Under the pieces are notes generated by a model. That model was given only the letters and a program-made list of their open reading frames with translations. It did not search any database and had not been told where the DNA came from. A stretch of 64,000 nucleotides of DNA from NCBI GenBank assembly GCA_963969345.1, contig OZ017770.1, positions 133,246 through 197,245 on the forward strand, given 5' to 3'. Source of the stretch: Turbatrix aceti (Eukaryota; Nematoda; Chromadorea; Rhabditida; Panagrolaimidae). How positions within the stretch are numbered: position 1 is the stretch's first letter; every line of letters begins with the position of its first letter. The position numbers and the translations under genes were made by a program. This document shows, piece by piece, positions 1-12,324 of the stretch.

Positions 1-2205
1 GTGAGATAAACGTGAATTCTGCACATATTTTGGATTGAAAAACCCAGGCATATCTGCATGCAGTCCATTACCAATTTCTTTGTTTCCATTATATGCAATA
101 CATCTGCGCTCACCAGCTCAATTTGCGCAAAAACAAAAAAAAAGACAGTCATGTTTAAAGGCAATCAGCGTACAATGAGAAACGTCAGAGAGCAGCGTTT
201 GCTATTATTAGAATTGTGAGCAAATTTTTACGCTCCCCCCTATTACGCCATCAGATAGTCCTTGCATTTTTTAAATGAATATAATACATACAAGCAAATC
301 CATGTTTTCATGAGTTTTTTTCCTGATATGGTATAATATGTACGAGATCAATGAAATAAATGAAATGAAATACGATAATAGGTTTTAGTAAAACACAGCA
401 ACATATCGCTTTTATTAAAAGAAATGAAAGAAATTGGGTTCAAAAAAACAAAGATAAACTTATAACTTCTGCCAACCGCGGAATGAAAAATTGTGAACAA
501 CGAAAACTTGCACAATGTATAGGAAAACTATCAAAAGCATCGTTCAGTTTATTGCCTGACACTGGGCAGTAGTAAGAAAATATTAGGCAAGCAAAAATCA
601 CTAAACTAACTCGTGATTATGAGTATTGACTACTACGAGTTTTCCACATCATGCAGTCAAGTCCCTCTCCTATTTTACACTTAACGATCGCAATCGATAA
701 AGGAATTGCGTTGTCTGCTCAAGACTACTACCAGTATATATTTTTCAACTCATTTCATTGTAAGTTAACAGAGCGTGCAACATTGTTTTTTTTACCACCT
801 TGTTAAGAAAATGAATGCCGCTGTAACAGATGTAGAGTGTCAAACAACCGTGAAATATTACATGAAAAATTCATGGCTTTACTCCTAAAAGTAGTGAAAT
901 CTGTAAATTAATATATTATTATTCGAATCAAAAAAAAAACTATCAACAAATTCAAAGCAAATCCAAAACACAGCATTGTTTGAAAGGTGAATTCTGTTAA
1001 CTTAACATGCATTGAAAAATAGAGACAGAGAGAGAATAAGAGACGCAAAATGAGAGAAAGAAAAAAAAGAACGATTGGTATTTGTCGTCAGTTATCGATG
1101 TATACAGAGTTTGCACACTCGCTCGCATATGAATCCAGAGCAGACAGCCATTTTTTTGGCCAGTCCCACTGGCTTAAACCTCACATACAGAATAAAAAAA
1201 GAGCAATAAAATCGTTCGCACTACACCACCACCACACAACCAACCACATCGTCGTTTCTCCCTCTCCGTCTCTCTCCTTTCAAAAGCTCAGTAACCTGTC
1301 AGCATCGATGCTGGTAGTAATGCAGGCCTAGCTGTATATACATGCTCATCAATCCCCACAGGTTTGGTAACAATGAGCTGCAAGCTTGGGATAATAATGC
1401 ACAATCGTTTTGTATCACAAGTGCTAAAAAAAAGATTGTGATACATTATCGATTTTGTGGAAACATGGTGCAGATGAAAAACATGCTGAATCAACAAAAC
1501 CTGATTATGAGAATCAGATATCAGGTTAATATATTTTAATAAAATATCACGTAATCGAGGGGGCACATTGAATTGGAAGTAAGGATCTCTGAAAGCATAA
1601 ATTACAATGAAGAGCATAACAACAGTCTATACTTTTTTCGTGTTGCTTGCGTGTCATTAACCGGTTGATAAATAACGCCTTGAGGAATCAAACAATCTGG
1701 TGACGGAGTAGAGAAACAAAAATAAAGAGGAAAATGAACGTATGGAGTAAAATAACAGCATTGATTGGAAACCAAAACTACGATATTGAACACCGATTCT
1801 TTTTGTCGTCGCAAAACTGCTGGAAGAACCTGAATGTGGTAAATAAATAACTTCCACATCATGATGCTTAATGAAACCATGATTGTTCCATAAATGTGCA
1901 TCACACTGATTTATTAAAATGTGATGCATCGAAACGAAAAAAACATTGCACATATACATTTGCTTAAGTTCCTCGTATGTTAAAGTGTTTACCACCATTT
2001 GTTGAACGTGGCACTAGTGTTTCTGTCAAATTCAACGATGCGTTTGCTAGCATCTCACAACGAAAGCCAAAAGCTTATTTTGCATTCATTGTGCAGTCAC
2101 GCCGCCGCAATGCCCAGGGCGAAAAAAAACCGAAACAAAAGTTATCAATATTTTGTGAGTATGCCATAGTGTTTGTTTTATTTTGAAGCTCTACGTCAAA
2201 CAATC
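1..2205. other. AT-rich stretch, no supportable gene
   Basis: I see no conserved protein, no convincing exon chain and no RNA gene here. Short open frames (up to about 113 codons) are low in complexity, cross-match on both strands and lack splice context. A GA-rich tract lies near 1020-1070. The right end probably holds the promoter and 5' UTR of the stomatin-like gene that starts at 2206. Confidence 0.5.
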
Positions 2206-3998
2206 ATGGTATGTTTTTCATGGCAAGATGCCCCCACCGATACTACTTATCCGGACAGTGACCACCAGCGAAGTCGGGCTTTTCAATCTGCTTTCACCTA
2301 CAACACAGAATTCAATTACGATAATCGATATACTAACTGGGGTAAGTGTAATGTGACTTTTAATATTCACTATAACGTTTCATTCAATTTCATTTATTAC
2401 TCTATCTCTTACATATCATGCAACATTACAATAGTCAGAGAATGATAGGCAAAGCTGCACGTAGAACGGCATATCCGTAACGGATGCCTGTTTGCGATAC
2501 GTCACCCTGAGCTAGCCAATTCTTTATTGGGAACGGGATTCAGTTTTTTTATTTATTTATTTCACCATTACTCAGTGGTTAGTTATCATTAGACCAGATG
2601 TTAGGAGGCACAAATGACGTCCACGTAGGCGTAAATGTCTCGATTCGTTTTGGATTCAGTTTACTATTAATGATCAATCACGTTAACGTTAAGATCAATC
2701 AAACAACTACTCACAACTAAAAGATCGTGATAACGACAATTTTGAAGCAAAACCACAATCAACGGTGGAGATTATTATCGTTGGATTATCATTTGTTCTT
2801 CTTATTTGTACACTTCCTTTCTCGCTTCTATTGAGCTTGAAGGTAAGTAACTAAAATTTGCAACGTTTGAATAATGTTCTGCATTTTAGTTCATTAGTTC
2901 GTACGAACGTTTGGTGATTTTGCGTCTTGGAAGGGCACAAAAAGTTCGGGGACCCGGGACTACGCTTGTCTTGCCTTTTATAGACAAAACTGCCAAAATT
3001 GACGTCAGAGCCAATTCCTACGAGTTACCTGATATTCATGTCATTACAATTGATAAAGGTATCTGCGAGTATGCAACAACAGTATGCTGCAAGGTCGTTG
3101 ATCCATTGCGATCATATTGTAGGGTACAAGATCGAGAAACAGTAGGTGCAACACGAATTTAACATTATTTAATTGTGTCACCAAATTGTTTTTAGACGAT
3201 CAAGAGTCTCGCATACACTTCTACGTATAAGCATTTGTCAAAAAAAAAATTACACGACATCACAAATCCACCGAATCTCAGCAGAATATTAAACGGTGTA
3301 CAGGTTTGGTTTTATAATAAAAACTGGAGAAGATAATGGTACATTTTCAGCAAGAATTGAACAAATTTTCCCAGCCTATGGGGATCGAAATTGTTGAACT
3401 AAAAGTGACAAAAATCAATGTACTAAAACAAAGTGAAAATCAGGCAGTTGCATTGTTCAATACACTTCTTAAAAGTGATGTTGGAAGTACGGTTATGAAA
3501 CATCTTCAGACGCAATTGCTGAGTCACGTTTCTTCCAAAGAAGCAGATCAGTCCATATACAGAGATAACAACAAATCTGAATCTTCAGTATCAGCAACAG
3601 CATCAGCCGAAGTTCATTCCACTGTTTGCAGCGAAGACCTCGAAATCGAGGAACTGATCGAAAAGATACGTCAATGTTGTGATTACGAGTTGGTGCGCTT
3701 AGTGCAAAAATGCTATCGAGTGCTGTGCATCAACGAACAAGGAAGTGAGACGGATTTTATTGTCAATCTGAAGGAAGGTAACGGCTGTGTGTTTAAAACA
3801 AGTTGCGTCGCTTTCGATCCCACAATGATCGACGTTACATTCACACTTTCAAAACCAAACCTTTTTCAACTAGTCAATGGAAGCCTGACGCCGTTTGCTG
3901 CCTACATGAGTGGTGACGTCAAAGTTACAGGCACCGTTGCTGATGCAATGGGCCTTAAACATTTAATGCAACGTGCCAAAGAAATTCGCTGTATTTAA
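2206..3998 (+). CDS. unc-24: Stomatin-like protein with SCP2 domain (UNC-24/STOML1 type)
   Basis: Five exons join in phase: 2206-2341, 2694-2842, 2890-3141, 3196-3303 and 3351-3998, giving about 430 aa, close to C. elegans UNC-24 (about 414). A hydrophobic hairpin lies at about residues 71-93 and is followed directly by the band-7/stomatin domain, with family-typical phrases such as SYERLVILRLGR and GPGTTLVLPF. The C-terminal 120 residues are an SCP2 (sterol carrier) domain containing the phrase FTLSKPNLFQLVNG. This stomatin-SCP2 fusion defines the UNC-24/STOML1 branch. Known family members are membrane-associated modulators of DEG/ENaC and related channels in nematode neurons. Exon 1 and its boundaries rest on splice signals and phase and are the least certain part. 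Intron 1 is unusually long (352 bp) because of a repeat insertion. A possible poly(A) signal AATAAA lies just after the stop, near 4010. The gene converges on vps-51 with 69 bp between the stops. Confidence 0.9.
2544..2638 (-). repeat. Retroposon-like repeat, copy 1 (unc-24 intron 1)
   Basis: On the minus strand this reads as a short unique segment ending in an A-rich AAATAAATAAA tail. It is close to identical, in inverted orientation, to 5100-5183; the shared core includes a TTAGTTATCATTAGA-like run and the complement of the GACGTCnACGTGGAC motif. It sits inside the otherwise over-long first intron of the unc-24-like gene. Confidence 0.75.
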
Positions 3999-4067
3999 GT
4001 AATAATTTTAATAAAACTTTATATGTGGCATGCATTCAGATTTTCCTTACGCAATAAGTTATGATAA

Positions 4068-6810
4068 TTACATGTTTTCACAGATGTGCTTTGCCATCGC
4101 CGGTTCTAGCATTCGGGGTTGATCACATTGGTTGACCACGGATGCAATAACCTCATCAACAAGAGAAGTAAGAACGTGCTCATCAGAAACATGTGGCCAA
4201 ATCTGTTGCTTTAGATACAGACAGTCGACTTGCATCTGTTGTAAACCATGCATGGAAAACACCTTGACACGAACGATCTCGATCAACGTTTGAAGGCATA
4301 TTTTGACGATGGCAGCATGGACAGAGTCCTGTTGAAATTCAACAACTAAATTGTAGTCTATTTTTTCATTCCACATGCGTTCCAGTGCACTGCTAAGAGA
4401 TCCAGTCTCAAGGGTGCTAGCAGATGCGATATGACGGGGAGTGACAGCTCGTCCGGTATCAGGAGAACGCATTTTTCGGGGTGACTCATATTGCTAAAAA
4501 AGAATACTAATTAATATTTATAAGTCGTAAAAAAATTACCAAAATACTAGTCTGTTCAAAGATGCGCTCCATCGCCTTAACAAATTGCAAGATGCCATTG
4601 CTGACAGCCGTTGGTGCACAGCAGTTGATCCAATCAGTCGTTTCAACACCCACAGAGACAATATGATTCATTTCCATACCAACAAGATCAATATACCTGC
4701 GAAGCACTAGCTTTGATACCTCTTCTAGCTTATCGTTCGGTGTATCAAAAGGTGTTAGCTCTGAGAGTCGATCGGTAAGTCCGAATTGTTCCTGGCAAAG
4801 ATCCATAAGGTAGTTTAAGTGTTTCTTTTGCGTTCTGTGAAGGAACTCGGCAATAACCAGGTAATAGTATAACGGGGAAAGTACATCATCGAGAACTTTG
4901 AGCTCAGTAAATGCGGAAATATGTTTTGCAATACACATGATTGATTCAATGATGACTTCTTCGTAGACAGATCGAGAAAATGCATCAAAAAAGTGTTCTA
5001 GAATTATTAAATTTTCACTGCATTGTCTTTATATTTACTCATCGCTATCTTTCTAACTTTGTGATGAGTAATTAAACACGAGGAAGAGTAATATATCGTT
5101 GACGTCTACGTGGACATCATTTGTGTCTCCTAACATCGGGTCTAATGATAACTACCCACTGAGTAATGATGAAGTAAATAAATAAAAAAAGAGTAATATA
5201 TGTAAATGTAAATGTAAATGTAAATGTCTTTATATTTTTTGTGTAACTATTACAGGTAAGCATTACAAACTAAAATAATTCAAAAATTTAAGCAAACGTT
5301 TCAGTGTTGATAAGCCTTTTCCATGCATATTATATTATTTGGCGTTGAATTCAGTCATCAAAAAAACTTACTACTTTCTATAGACGAAAACGTGATATCG
5401 CTGGCAGTAAAAAGAAGGAGGTTAGCCAAGGTTGTTTTAACAGTCACAAGATACGTTTGCTCTAGTTTTTGTACCAAAGATGTGAAATCATCGGTTGGCT
5501 GCAGTGCATTGACACCATCCTCAAGAGTCTACAAGGAAATAAATTTCATAAAAACCATCAAAAAACATCATACTTCAGTGAGTGAGTATTTGAAAACTTT
5601 GACAGCATTGTCTCTTCCGGCTGTAATCTGGTATGCAGCTGCTTTTGCAACTAAGTTCGTATTTAATTGAGAACAGTCTTGCCCTAGAAAAAACTATAAA
5701 ATTAGACAAAAATTTGCATAAAACGCACAGGGGATAAGTTGTACGCAAGTTGCCATTTTTCGATATACACGGTCAAGGGCGCGCACGTAGAGCGCACATT
5801 CCGCAACGTTGGCTTCTGCTTTGAACCTTGCATCCAATAGCTTCTCAAACTTGAGCACCCAATTTACAATACACTGCATAAATACAATAGACGATTTTTC
5901 ATCGAAAAGCTGCAGATACAAACTCGACGCAATGGAAACAGTCGTTAAAAAATTGCAGCAAGCATGTTCAGTGAATTCGAGAATATCGGAAAATTTACCA
6001 TCCTTCAAAGCGTTCATATCCTTTGCCATTTGTTTATTCCAGGATTCAGTAAGCTTTAATTCCAACTTTTCAACCGGCATGTCCAAAAGCTTGAGCAGCC
6101 CTACTGCTTCCATAATTTCGTCGGTAGCCGTCAACTGAGATTCAAGACGTTCGCGCAGCTTGGTTTCAACCTCGTCCATAATTTCTTTGCAATCCTGGTA
6201 GATTCCAGTCATTGACGGAACATCTTTATAAAGCAAAAGTTTCTTTTTGACAAGTGCATAACTGTTCACTGCGCTATTGTAGTCTCTCTGAGCTACAAAA
6301 GATTGCAGGCGTTGTGGGAGCCTGACAATTTCTTGGAGTCCTTTGACGGCTGTATTAGCTTCGTTAAGTTTCTTCACGCGTTTACGCTGATGAGCAAAAG
6401 TCGAGCAAATGGAGTCGCTGATACTACTGATAGATTCAATTTTATTAGACAGCCCTGATATGATCTGAAATGATGCAAATTATTCAACATTCTCAGCAAG
6501 GATAAATATCACATACATCACCCATTTTGTTAAACTCTCCTTCCATGTGTCTAATAGTATTGGTAGCAGTCAAAAACTTGCTGTAGTTTTCATAAACAAG
6601 TTGCTGCATTTCGGAATCCAGCCGCCGAACCTACAAGCAATACATGAAAACAAGTTAATATCACAAGCTACCTACATTTTGAACCATGTCTTCTTCGATA
6701 GCAACCAGCTCATCAAGACCCTTTTTTTGCAGCAGATTTGATACATAGACATCGCCATCAAAGTCAGAAGACGTCAAATTTAATGCCACCTTGTGGGCCA
6801 CGTTATCCAT
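4068..6810 (-). CDS. vps-51: VPS51, GARP/EARP tethering complex subunit
   Basis: Seven exons on the minus strand join in phase: 6676-6810, 6517-6630, 5729-6464, 5574-5683, 5372-5528, 4540-4997 and 4068-4493. The product is about 711 aa (human VPS51 is about 780). The first 90 residues form the Vps51/Vps67 domain: [10 protein letters not shown] start, the phrase [13 protein letters not shown], then [14 protein letters not shown]. This is followed by a coiled coil with [14 protein letters not shown] and the long alpha-helical rod. VPS51 links the GARP complex (VPS52/53/54, endosome to trans-Golgi) and the EARP complex (recycling endosomes) and binds a Golgi syntaxin through its N-terminus. The start ATG is at 6810, immediately before the conserved domain. 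Six of the introns are ordinary, but intron 5 (4998-5371) is about 374 bp and carries a repeat copy. Confidence 0.93.
5100..5183 (+). repeat. Retroposon-like repeat, copy 2 (vps-51 intron 5)
   Basis: It begins near GACGTCTACGTGGACATCAT and ends in an A-rich AAGTAAATAAATAAAAAAA tail. It is the inverted counterpart of 2544-2638. The position, in an otherwise short-intron gene, marks it as an insertion. Confidence 0.75.
5200..5228. repeat. (TGTAAA)n short tandem repeat
   Basis: About five tandem units of TGTAAA directly follow the A-rich tail of the neighbouring repeat copy in the same vps-51 intron. Confidence 0.8.
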
Positions 6811-6949
6811 GCTTTTAAAAACACCACATCACTCGTTCATTGAATTATTTTGAGCATCAATATTTGTTCGTGTTAGGAGTATTAAAATGCTTAAAAAGCT
6901 TTGACTATGAACAAGCTTCAGTTATTCGCATCAGTCTTGCCTTTTATTC

Positions 6950-7712
6950 AACATGGGGGATGTCCCCGGGATTCCCCGGGGGATTCCCCCGCCCAAAAGT
7001 AATCCCTCGAGGAATTTGGGGATCAAAATTAAAAAAAGGGAGAATTTCCAAGACACTTTTTTAATTCAAATTTACTTGTAAAATTCAAAAATAAGAAAAA
7101 AACCCCTATAAGTATTGATTAAAGTATTCGACAGTGTAACATTGCCTTCGCCTTCATCGCCCTCGGAGGCGCCTTCAGATTGCCTTCGCTTCTGCGAAGG
7201 CGGAGGCCGAAGGCGGAGGCGAAGGCAAAAAATCGACCGCCTCCAATTGCCTTCGCCTCTATCCTAGTGTATCTACTTTACAATTTACCACAAAAAAAAT
7301 TGAATGCCTTCAAATTCCTACCAAAAATTGTCAAAAAAACATCTTTATTATTTAATAGAATTAAAATGGTATTTTTATCATAATTCTGCTTTTTGCTATG
7401 ATTTTGTACTAGAAAATTTGAGAATTGACACTAAAGGCGCCTCTAATCGCCTCCGTCTATGAAGGCGCCTTCATCGCCCTTGCCTTAGCCTTCGGAGGCG
7501 AAGGTGAAGGCAAAGGCAATAATTTTGGTTTGCGTTACACTCGACACTAATGGTTGTTTTGCGTTGATGACGATTCAAATCACCCTTTTTAAATTTTCAA
7601 ACAGGTAGTGGAGTATGTGTACCGGGTACCGGGGGATGTCCCCGGGGACATCCCCGGGATCCCCGGGGATAATCCCCCGCTTTTTATCCCCCGGGGGATT
7701 GCGCCACCCTGT
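6950..7712. mobile_element. Inverted-repeat element A (CCCCGGGGA words), interrupted
   Basis: Both ends are packed with self-complementary variants of GGGGATCCCC/CCCCGGGGA (6953-7020 and 7614-7712), separated by AT-rich DNA. The left end CAACATGGGGGATG and the reverse complement of the right end CAGGGTGGCGCAAT match weakly. Element B (7134-7540) is inserted in the AT-rich middle; without it this element would be about 345-350 bp. I could not identify a target duplication, so the exact ends are approximate. Confidence 0.55.
7134..7540. mobile_element. Inverted-repeat element B (GAAGGCG words), TSD TCGACA
   Basis: The 407 bp element begins GTGTAAC and ends with its exact complement GTTACAC. 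It is flanked on both sides by TCGACA (7128-7133 and 7541-7546), which I read as a target-site duplication. Inside each end is a GC-rich block of GCCTTCGCC / GGCGAAGGC words in opposite sense, then an AT-rich core with no open frame of note. This is the layout of a non-autonomous DNA transposon (MITE-like). Confidence 0.75.
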
Positions 7713-8107
7713 GTAAGACGGAGCGTTTATTTATTTTTAGCCTTATCTGTGTTGTAAACTATTTTCAGTTTTTGGAAACCGTGTTTTAATGCCAATGGAG
7801 TTATATCTGCAATTCGTCGGTAGTCGTCAACTGACTGAGTGTCAACTCGATCCATTAATGAATTTTTAGTTTTACATTCAAATAATTTACGATTTGAATA
7901 TATTTTGTTTGCATTTTGGACGTTTCAGTCGTTTTTTTTAGTACTTTTATACATTTTTTTAAGTTGATTGATTTTGCCCCCCTCGTTGCGTTTCTACGTT
8001 CACTAAAACTATATTAGGGATTAAAGATGTTAATTATAGGTGAAACAAATTGTTTGCATGCCAATGAACATCTATGATAATTGCATATTTAAATATATCT
8101 GATTTAA

Positions 8108-8360
8108 ATTTTTTTTTATTTATTTACTGTTCTTCTCAATGATTAGTACCCCATTACATTTCGTTTATTTATCGTCAGGGTCATAGACATACATACATAG
8201 ACGTCTACCGCTGTCGATGGATGTCGACGTGGACTTCGGAGTCGAAAAGTCGTGAAGTCCTGAGGCATGTTGCGCTACCCCACATTACGAACGATATCAT
8301 AGTGCGATTCCATGGGACGTATACCTCTGTCGATGGATGTCGACGCGGACTTCGGAGTCA
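8108..8360 (-). repeat. Retroposon-like repeat, copy 3, with internal duplication
   Basis: A roughly 44 bp unit (8200-8243 and 8316-8359) occurs twice; it contains GTCGATGGATGTCGACG and GGACTTCGGAGTC. The left edge is a T-rich TTTATTTATTTA tract, the complement of the tail seen in other copies. The same unit and tail occur inverted at 36451-36598. Confidence 0.7.
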
Positions 8361-9832
8361 TGGAAAATATATCTCTCAAAAAACCCTTATTTGACAGCAT
8401 GGCATGCCCAGGCCAAGCTGGAAGCATTTTATTGTGAATGCCACTCTTTTTTTTGTCGCATTAAAATTAGAGGGTTTGTGTTGAGAACGACGAGTTTGCT
8501 ATTTTGTATTGCTCAATTATTTATTGGAAATCAGTGGCTATTGGCAACTATGACTTTTACTTGTGCTTTTATGATTCGAGTGTACTAGAGTATAAAGCAG
8601 AATATCATTTACTTTGCATAATATTGAATTAAAAACTTTTTATACGTCACTGTTTTCGTTTTTTAAATATTGTTCAGGGGAGTATGGAAACAAACACATG
8701 TGTATGTGAGGCAATATCCTTCCTCCTTTGTTAATGCTTTCGGGTGCCCGCTGCTGTTGTCAAGACGTGCTCGATCTGAAATGTTGTCCCTTTGGGTTGG
8801 CGCAGAAAAAAAGAAAGGCGAACGAGGCTTTCATCACTCCAGCTTGCAACCAACTTTTTTGGGAAAAGAAGAGCCTTCCAAATTTGCTTTATTTTCAATA
8901 TGTCGATGCTTTTAGTCAACTGACTTGGCAATTGTGAAGGTTAAGACTACCACAATGGCTGTGATGCTCTGTACGCTTCAACTTTTTTTGTGAATATCAG
9001 TATATATTAGTGCAACGGTTTTCAGACAAGCCATTTTAATGTAAACACAGGGTCATCTTTTTTGCTGAGGCAAATTAGGGAGTGAAACAATTGCTTTCAT
9101 CTTGAATGAAGCCTATCTCACTTTCATCCGTGCAGCCAACATTTCATTTATCTTTGCTGTTCTTTTTTTCTGCCATCCTTAAAAACGAACTTTTGACAAA
9201 GACCAGCGGAGTTTGTTATTGCATTTTTTTAAATACTTCAAGCGAAATGGCATGGCTCCGACGCCGAGCATGATTTGACGGGGCAACTACTTTTTGATTC
9301 ATGTTCTTGTAGACAGTTCATCCACTTCCAGAAATGTCTCAGCAATTGACGACAATTGCTTATTTGACTGATAGCCTTTTTTTGCAGATACGAGTTCTGT
9401 TTTTTCTTGATGTTTTCTTGTCTTCCGACAGTAACCAATATTTTGTCAAAATAATGTTTTTTAATCTGACGAATTTATCATATAGAGTCGAAAGACGTAA
9501 TATTGACCCACAATTTTTGTTACATTCACTACATTACGGTGTAAAAATTAATCTGTTAGTCGTTTAGTTATATGTGTACCCTGCCAGCATCTCCATACTT
9601 TATAAAACTAGCAATTTTATGTTTTCATGATGTAATATTTTTTCTCATGATGTATTATTATTGCTTTTTTCCGCACTATATCAAGTGTGATTCGCATTTT
9701 TATTCTAACATGCCCTTGTACAAGTTTGCATACCATTTTAGCTTAACTTCTGTATTAAGCGATGCTTTAAGTGGCACCCTATAGATTCGTCAAGGAATTA
9801 TCTCAGATGCCGCCGTGCTTGACTCATTTGTC

Positions 9833-10562
9833 ATGCTTGAAAACTTTTGGGATTACTACGCACCACTGCTTCTCGTTTGCCTTTTTTACCCCTGTCAGAG
9901 TGATTTTTACGAAAGTAAGTTGCGATTACAATATATAAGACTCATTTGGTTTATTAAACGAATTTTAGACGAGATAAAATGTTTTTGCGACAAGACTTCA
10001 TGTCCTGAATCCTTGGTATGCGCCGGAAAATGGTGCCTCATTGGCATAAGGACGGATGGTGGTGGGTATTCTTTTTTAGACATTTTGTTTTTTTAATAAT
10101 AAAAATTGACATGGAAGAAAAATATGTTTTCTTCCATCAAAACTTGGAGTGCGAATTCATATTTTAGAAGAACCTGGAAGGATAGACCAAAAGTGCGGAT
10201 GGGACGATGATGAAAAGCCACCGGCAAATTGTGCTGAGGGATGGAGCAAGTGGGCCGAAGTTTGTGCATGTACTGAAACGCTCTGCAATACATTTGCCTT
10301 TCTAAGGTCTGGAATTGACCAAAGACAAGAGCAATTACTAGCAGACAAGATGGAAAGTCATAATGGAAGAAATGATGTACGTTGCTTTTAACCACGAAAA
10401 ATTCATAATTTTACTTTTCAGGGATCTTATGGCAAACACGGCTCAAGCAAACTGTGGTATCAAAGCAATAATCAAATTATTCTACTACTAATTATTCCAC
10501 TCGGCGTTGGCGGTTTTTTAGTGTGCCTTATATTCCTCAATTTTCATTGCAAAATGAGTTAA
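9833..10562 (+). CDS. Small membrane protein with ET/Ly6-like cysteine-rich ectodomain
   Basis: Four exons (9833-9914, 9969-10061, 10168-10376, 10422-10562) join in phase to give about 174 aa. The N-terminus is a signal peptide (YYAPLLLVCLFYPCQS). The ectodomain has ten cysteines, starting KCFCDKTSC and ending CACTETLCN; the CxC...CN ending is the hallmark of the nematode ET module, a three-finger/Ly6-like fold. A spacer of about 30 residues leads to one transmembrane helix near the C-terminus (IILLLIIPLGVGGFLVCLIF) and a tail of only a few residues. So it is a type I cell-surface protein; no enzymatic domain is present. An in-frame GTG lies upstream but the ATG at 9833 begins directly before the signal peptide. 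Its ligand or partner cannot be told from sequence. An AATAAAT poly(A)-like site is near 10614. Confidence 0.8.
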
Positions 10563-10860
10563 TCAATTCAGAAAAAAATGTCCAGCTTACTCGATATGAA
10601 CTTTTAAGTGTTAAATAAATATTGAAATTCACTTGTGCACATGTAGCATAAAAACAATTTATGCATAATATCAAATAGAAAGCACACAAGTAGTGCTTTG
10701 CAAGTCGTCAAATTATCAAATTAAATAATCAAACGCATTTTTTTCAAAAACGCTTGTTAAGATGCGCGCAGCATGCAATCTTTGATTTCTATTGATGCAA
10801 ATTCTGGCAAGCTGTTGTGTTGTTTATTCAGGTTTATTCAGTTGCTATGCCTACTGCATA

Positions 10861-12324
10861 ATGGAGGAAGTTGCGGAAGATATATTCGACTTGGACATTA
10901 ACTTCAGTCTCAGCGAGGAGGAATCTTTGCGGGAAGAAACAGATGCGCTCCACCCGATTGTTATTGATCGCCTCGATCCCGATTACGTGAGCAATGAAGA
11001 GGTAAATTCGAGTTCTTCTTCGGACGATAACATTACCGATGTTGTCGATGCCATGAACTTTGTCGGAGACCAGTATAATCAAATCAATGACATGTTTGTT
11101 TTTGTGAGTTTATGCTTTTTTTCTTCATTAATGTGTGATTTTTTAGACCAAGGTCATACACGAGTTACGACAACGCAAGGATAACTACATCACAGAACGA
11201 AACAATGGTGGTCGTGACCGGTTTTTCGAAGTGAGTCTAGGCCTCCCGATTGAACTTGGAAAATGTAATCTCAATTTAACTTATTCTGAGTAAGTTTCAA
11301 ACAAACTTTCTTGTTTGCAAAAATCACAATTTGTTGTAGTCCAAATGAAGAAAACACTCCTTCCACACACTTATCTATAGAGATAGAAGTTGATAACACT
11401 GGTAGTGCAAAGACATGCTTGATCTCTTGTCCACAAACTGCAGTTTTGGTCTCTGCATTCGTCACGCTCGCTAACCACTTTGAGAACGATGATTCCGACG
11501 ATGACACGATGCCTATATTTCATTCCTTTCGACCTCAAACTACTACGAAGGTTTTGCCCGAAATTCAAATGCTGCAGTTTTCTCCCCAGAGTTCAAATGA
11601 AAAAAAGTCGCAGCAACTAGATTCAGCATCAGATAATAATGACTTTGAAGACTCGGACTCATGCTTGTCACAAAGCATTGATACTTCCGATTATTTTCCT
11701 TTACCAAACACCGATGTCAGCAAAGCGGAATTTCAAGATTGCGACGTCGCGTCTCATGTGGTCAACACCAGTACTCCCGATGCCTTGTCCGAAGAAACTA
11801 TTTTTGAATATGGTAGCAATCCATCATGCACACCAAAATTGCCCAAAACAGAATCGGAAAAACTTGACGATGAGCTAATGACTGAAACCGCAGAAGCTGA
11901 CGAATATGACGATCCATTTCCCAATGCCCAACGCGTTGACTGGGACACGTACGTTCCACCCGAGTACGATGATCCGGACGAGGATGAGAACAAGGAATGG
12001 TGCAGTATTGCGCGTTCCACGAAATGGACCGAAATGGGCCATCCAGATAACGGCGACGAGACAAAAAGTATCGATGATGAAGATATCGAAGATAACGACG
12101 ATAGCAGACAGCAGACAAACGAATCTTGCCACGAAGAACAGACAAGTGAATCTAGCCACGAAGAACAGCTGAATGAATCTTGCAATACAGATGACTTCAG
12201 AGAGTTTCACGAACCGGATGATGATAATTTTGAAGATCGTGATGCGCCTCAATTCAACAGATGCTTAGCTGCCAGACTAGATACATTATTGATTCCTCTT
12301 GAGTTGTCGATAATCAAAAAATAA
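10861..12324 (+). CDS. Acidic protein of unknown function
   Basis: Three exons (10861-11103, 11147-11289, 11340-12324) join in phase to about 456 aa. I do not recognise the family. Residues 1-80 are strongly acidic with a serine run (SSSSSDD). Residues about 80-190 are the most ordered-looking part, including FFEVSLGLPIELGKC. The rest is low-complexity and rich in Asp, Glu, Ser and Asn, with a WDTYVPPEYDDPDEDE segment and near-perfect repeats of a S/ESxHEEQ unit near 12115-12185. No signal peptide or membrane span is seen, so a cytoplasmic or nuclear protein is likely. An in-frame ATG at 10795 exists, but a pyrimidine-AG sequence just before the second ATG favours 10861 (inference). An AATAAAG signal lies near 12370. 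Confidence 0.75.

Larger units (their letters stand above)
6811..9832. other. Repeat-rich intergenic region
   Basis: No conserved gene found between the vps-51 start and the ET-module gene. It contains two nested inverted-repeat elements (about 6950-7712), a retroposon-like copy (8108-8360) and about 1.4 kb of AT-rich sequence (8400-9800) in which the short open frames show no conserved motif. Part of the right end is presumably promoter for the downstream gene. Confidence 0.6.

Noticed and set aside
1657..1998. Minus-strand 113-codon frame
   Set aside because: No domain, no splice context, overlaps another frame of similar length; likely chance.
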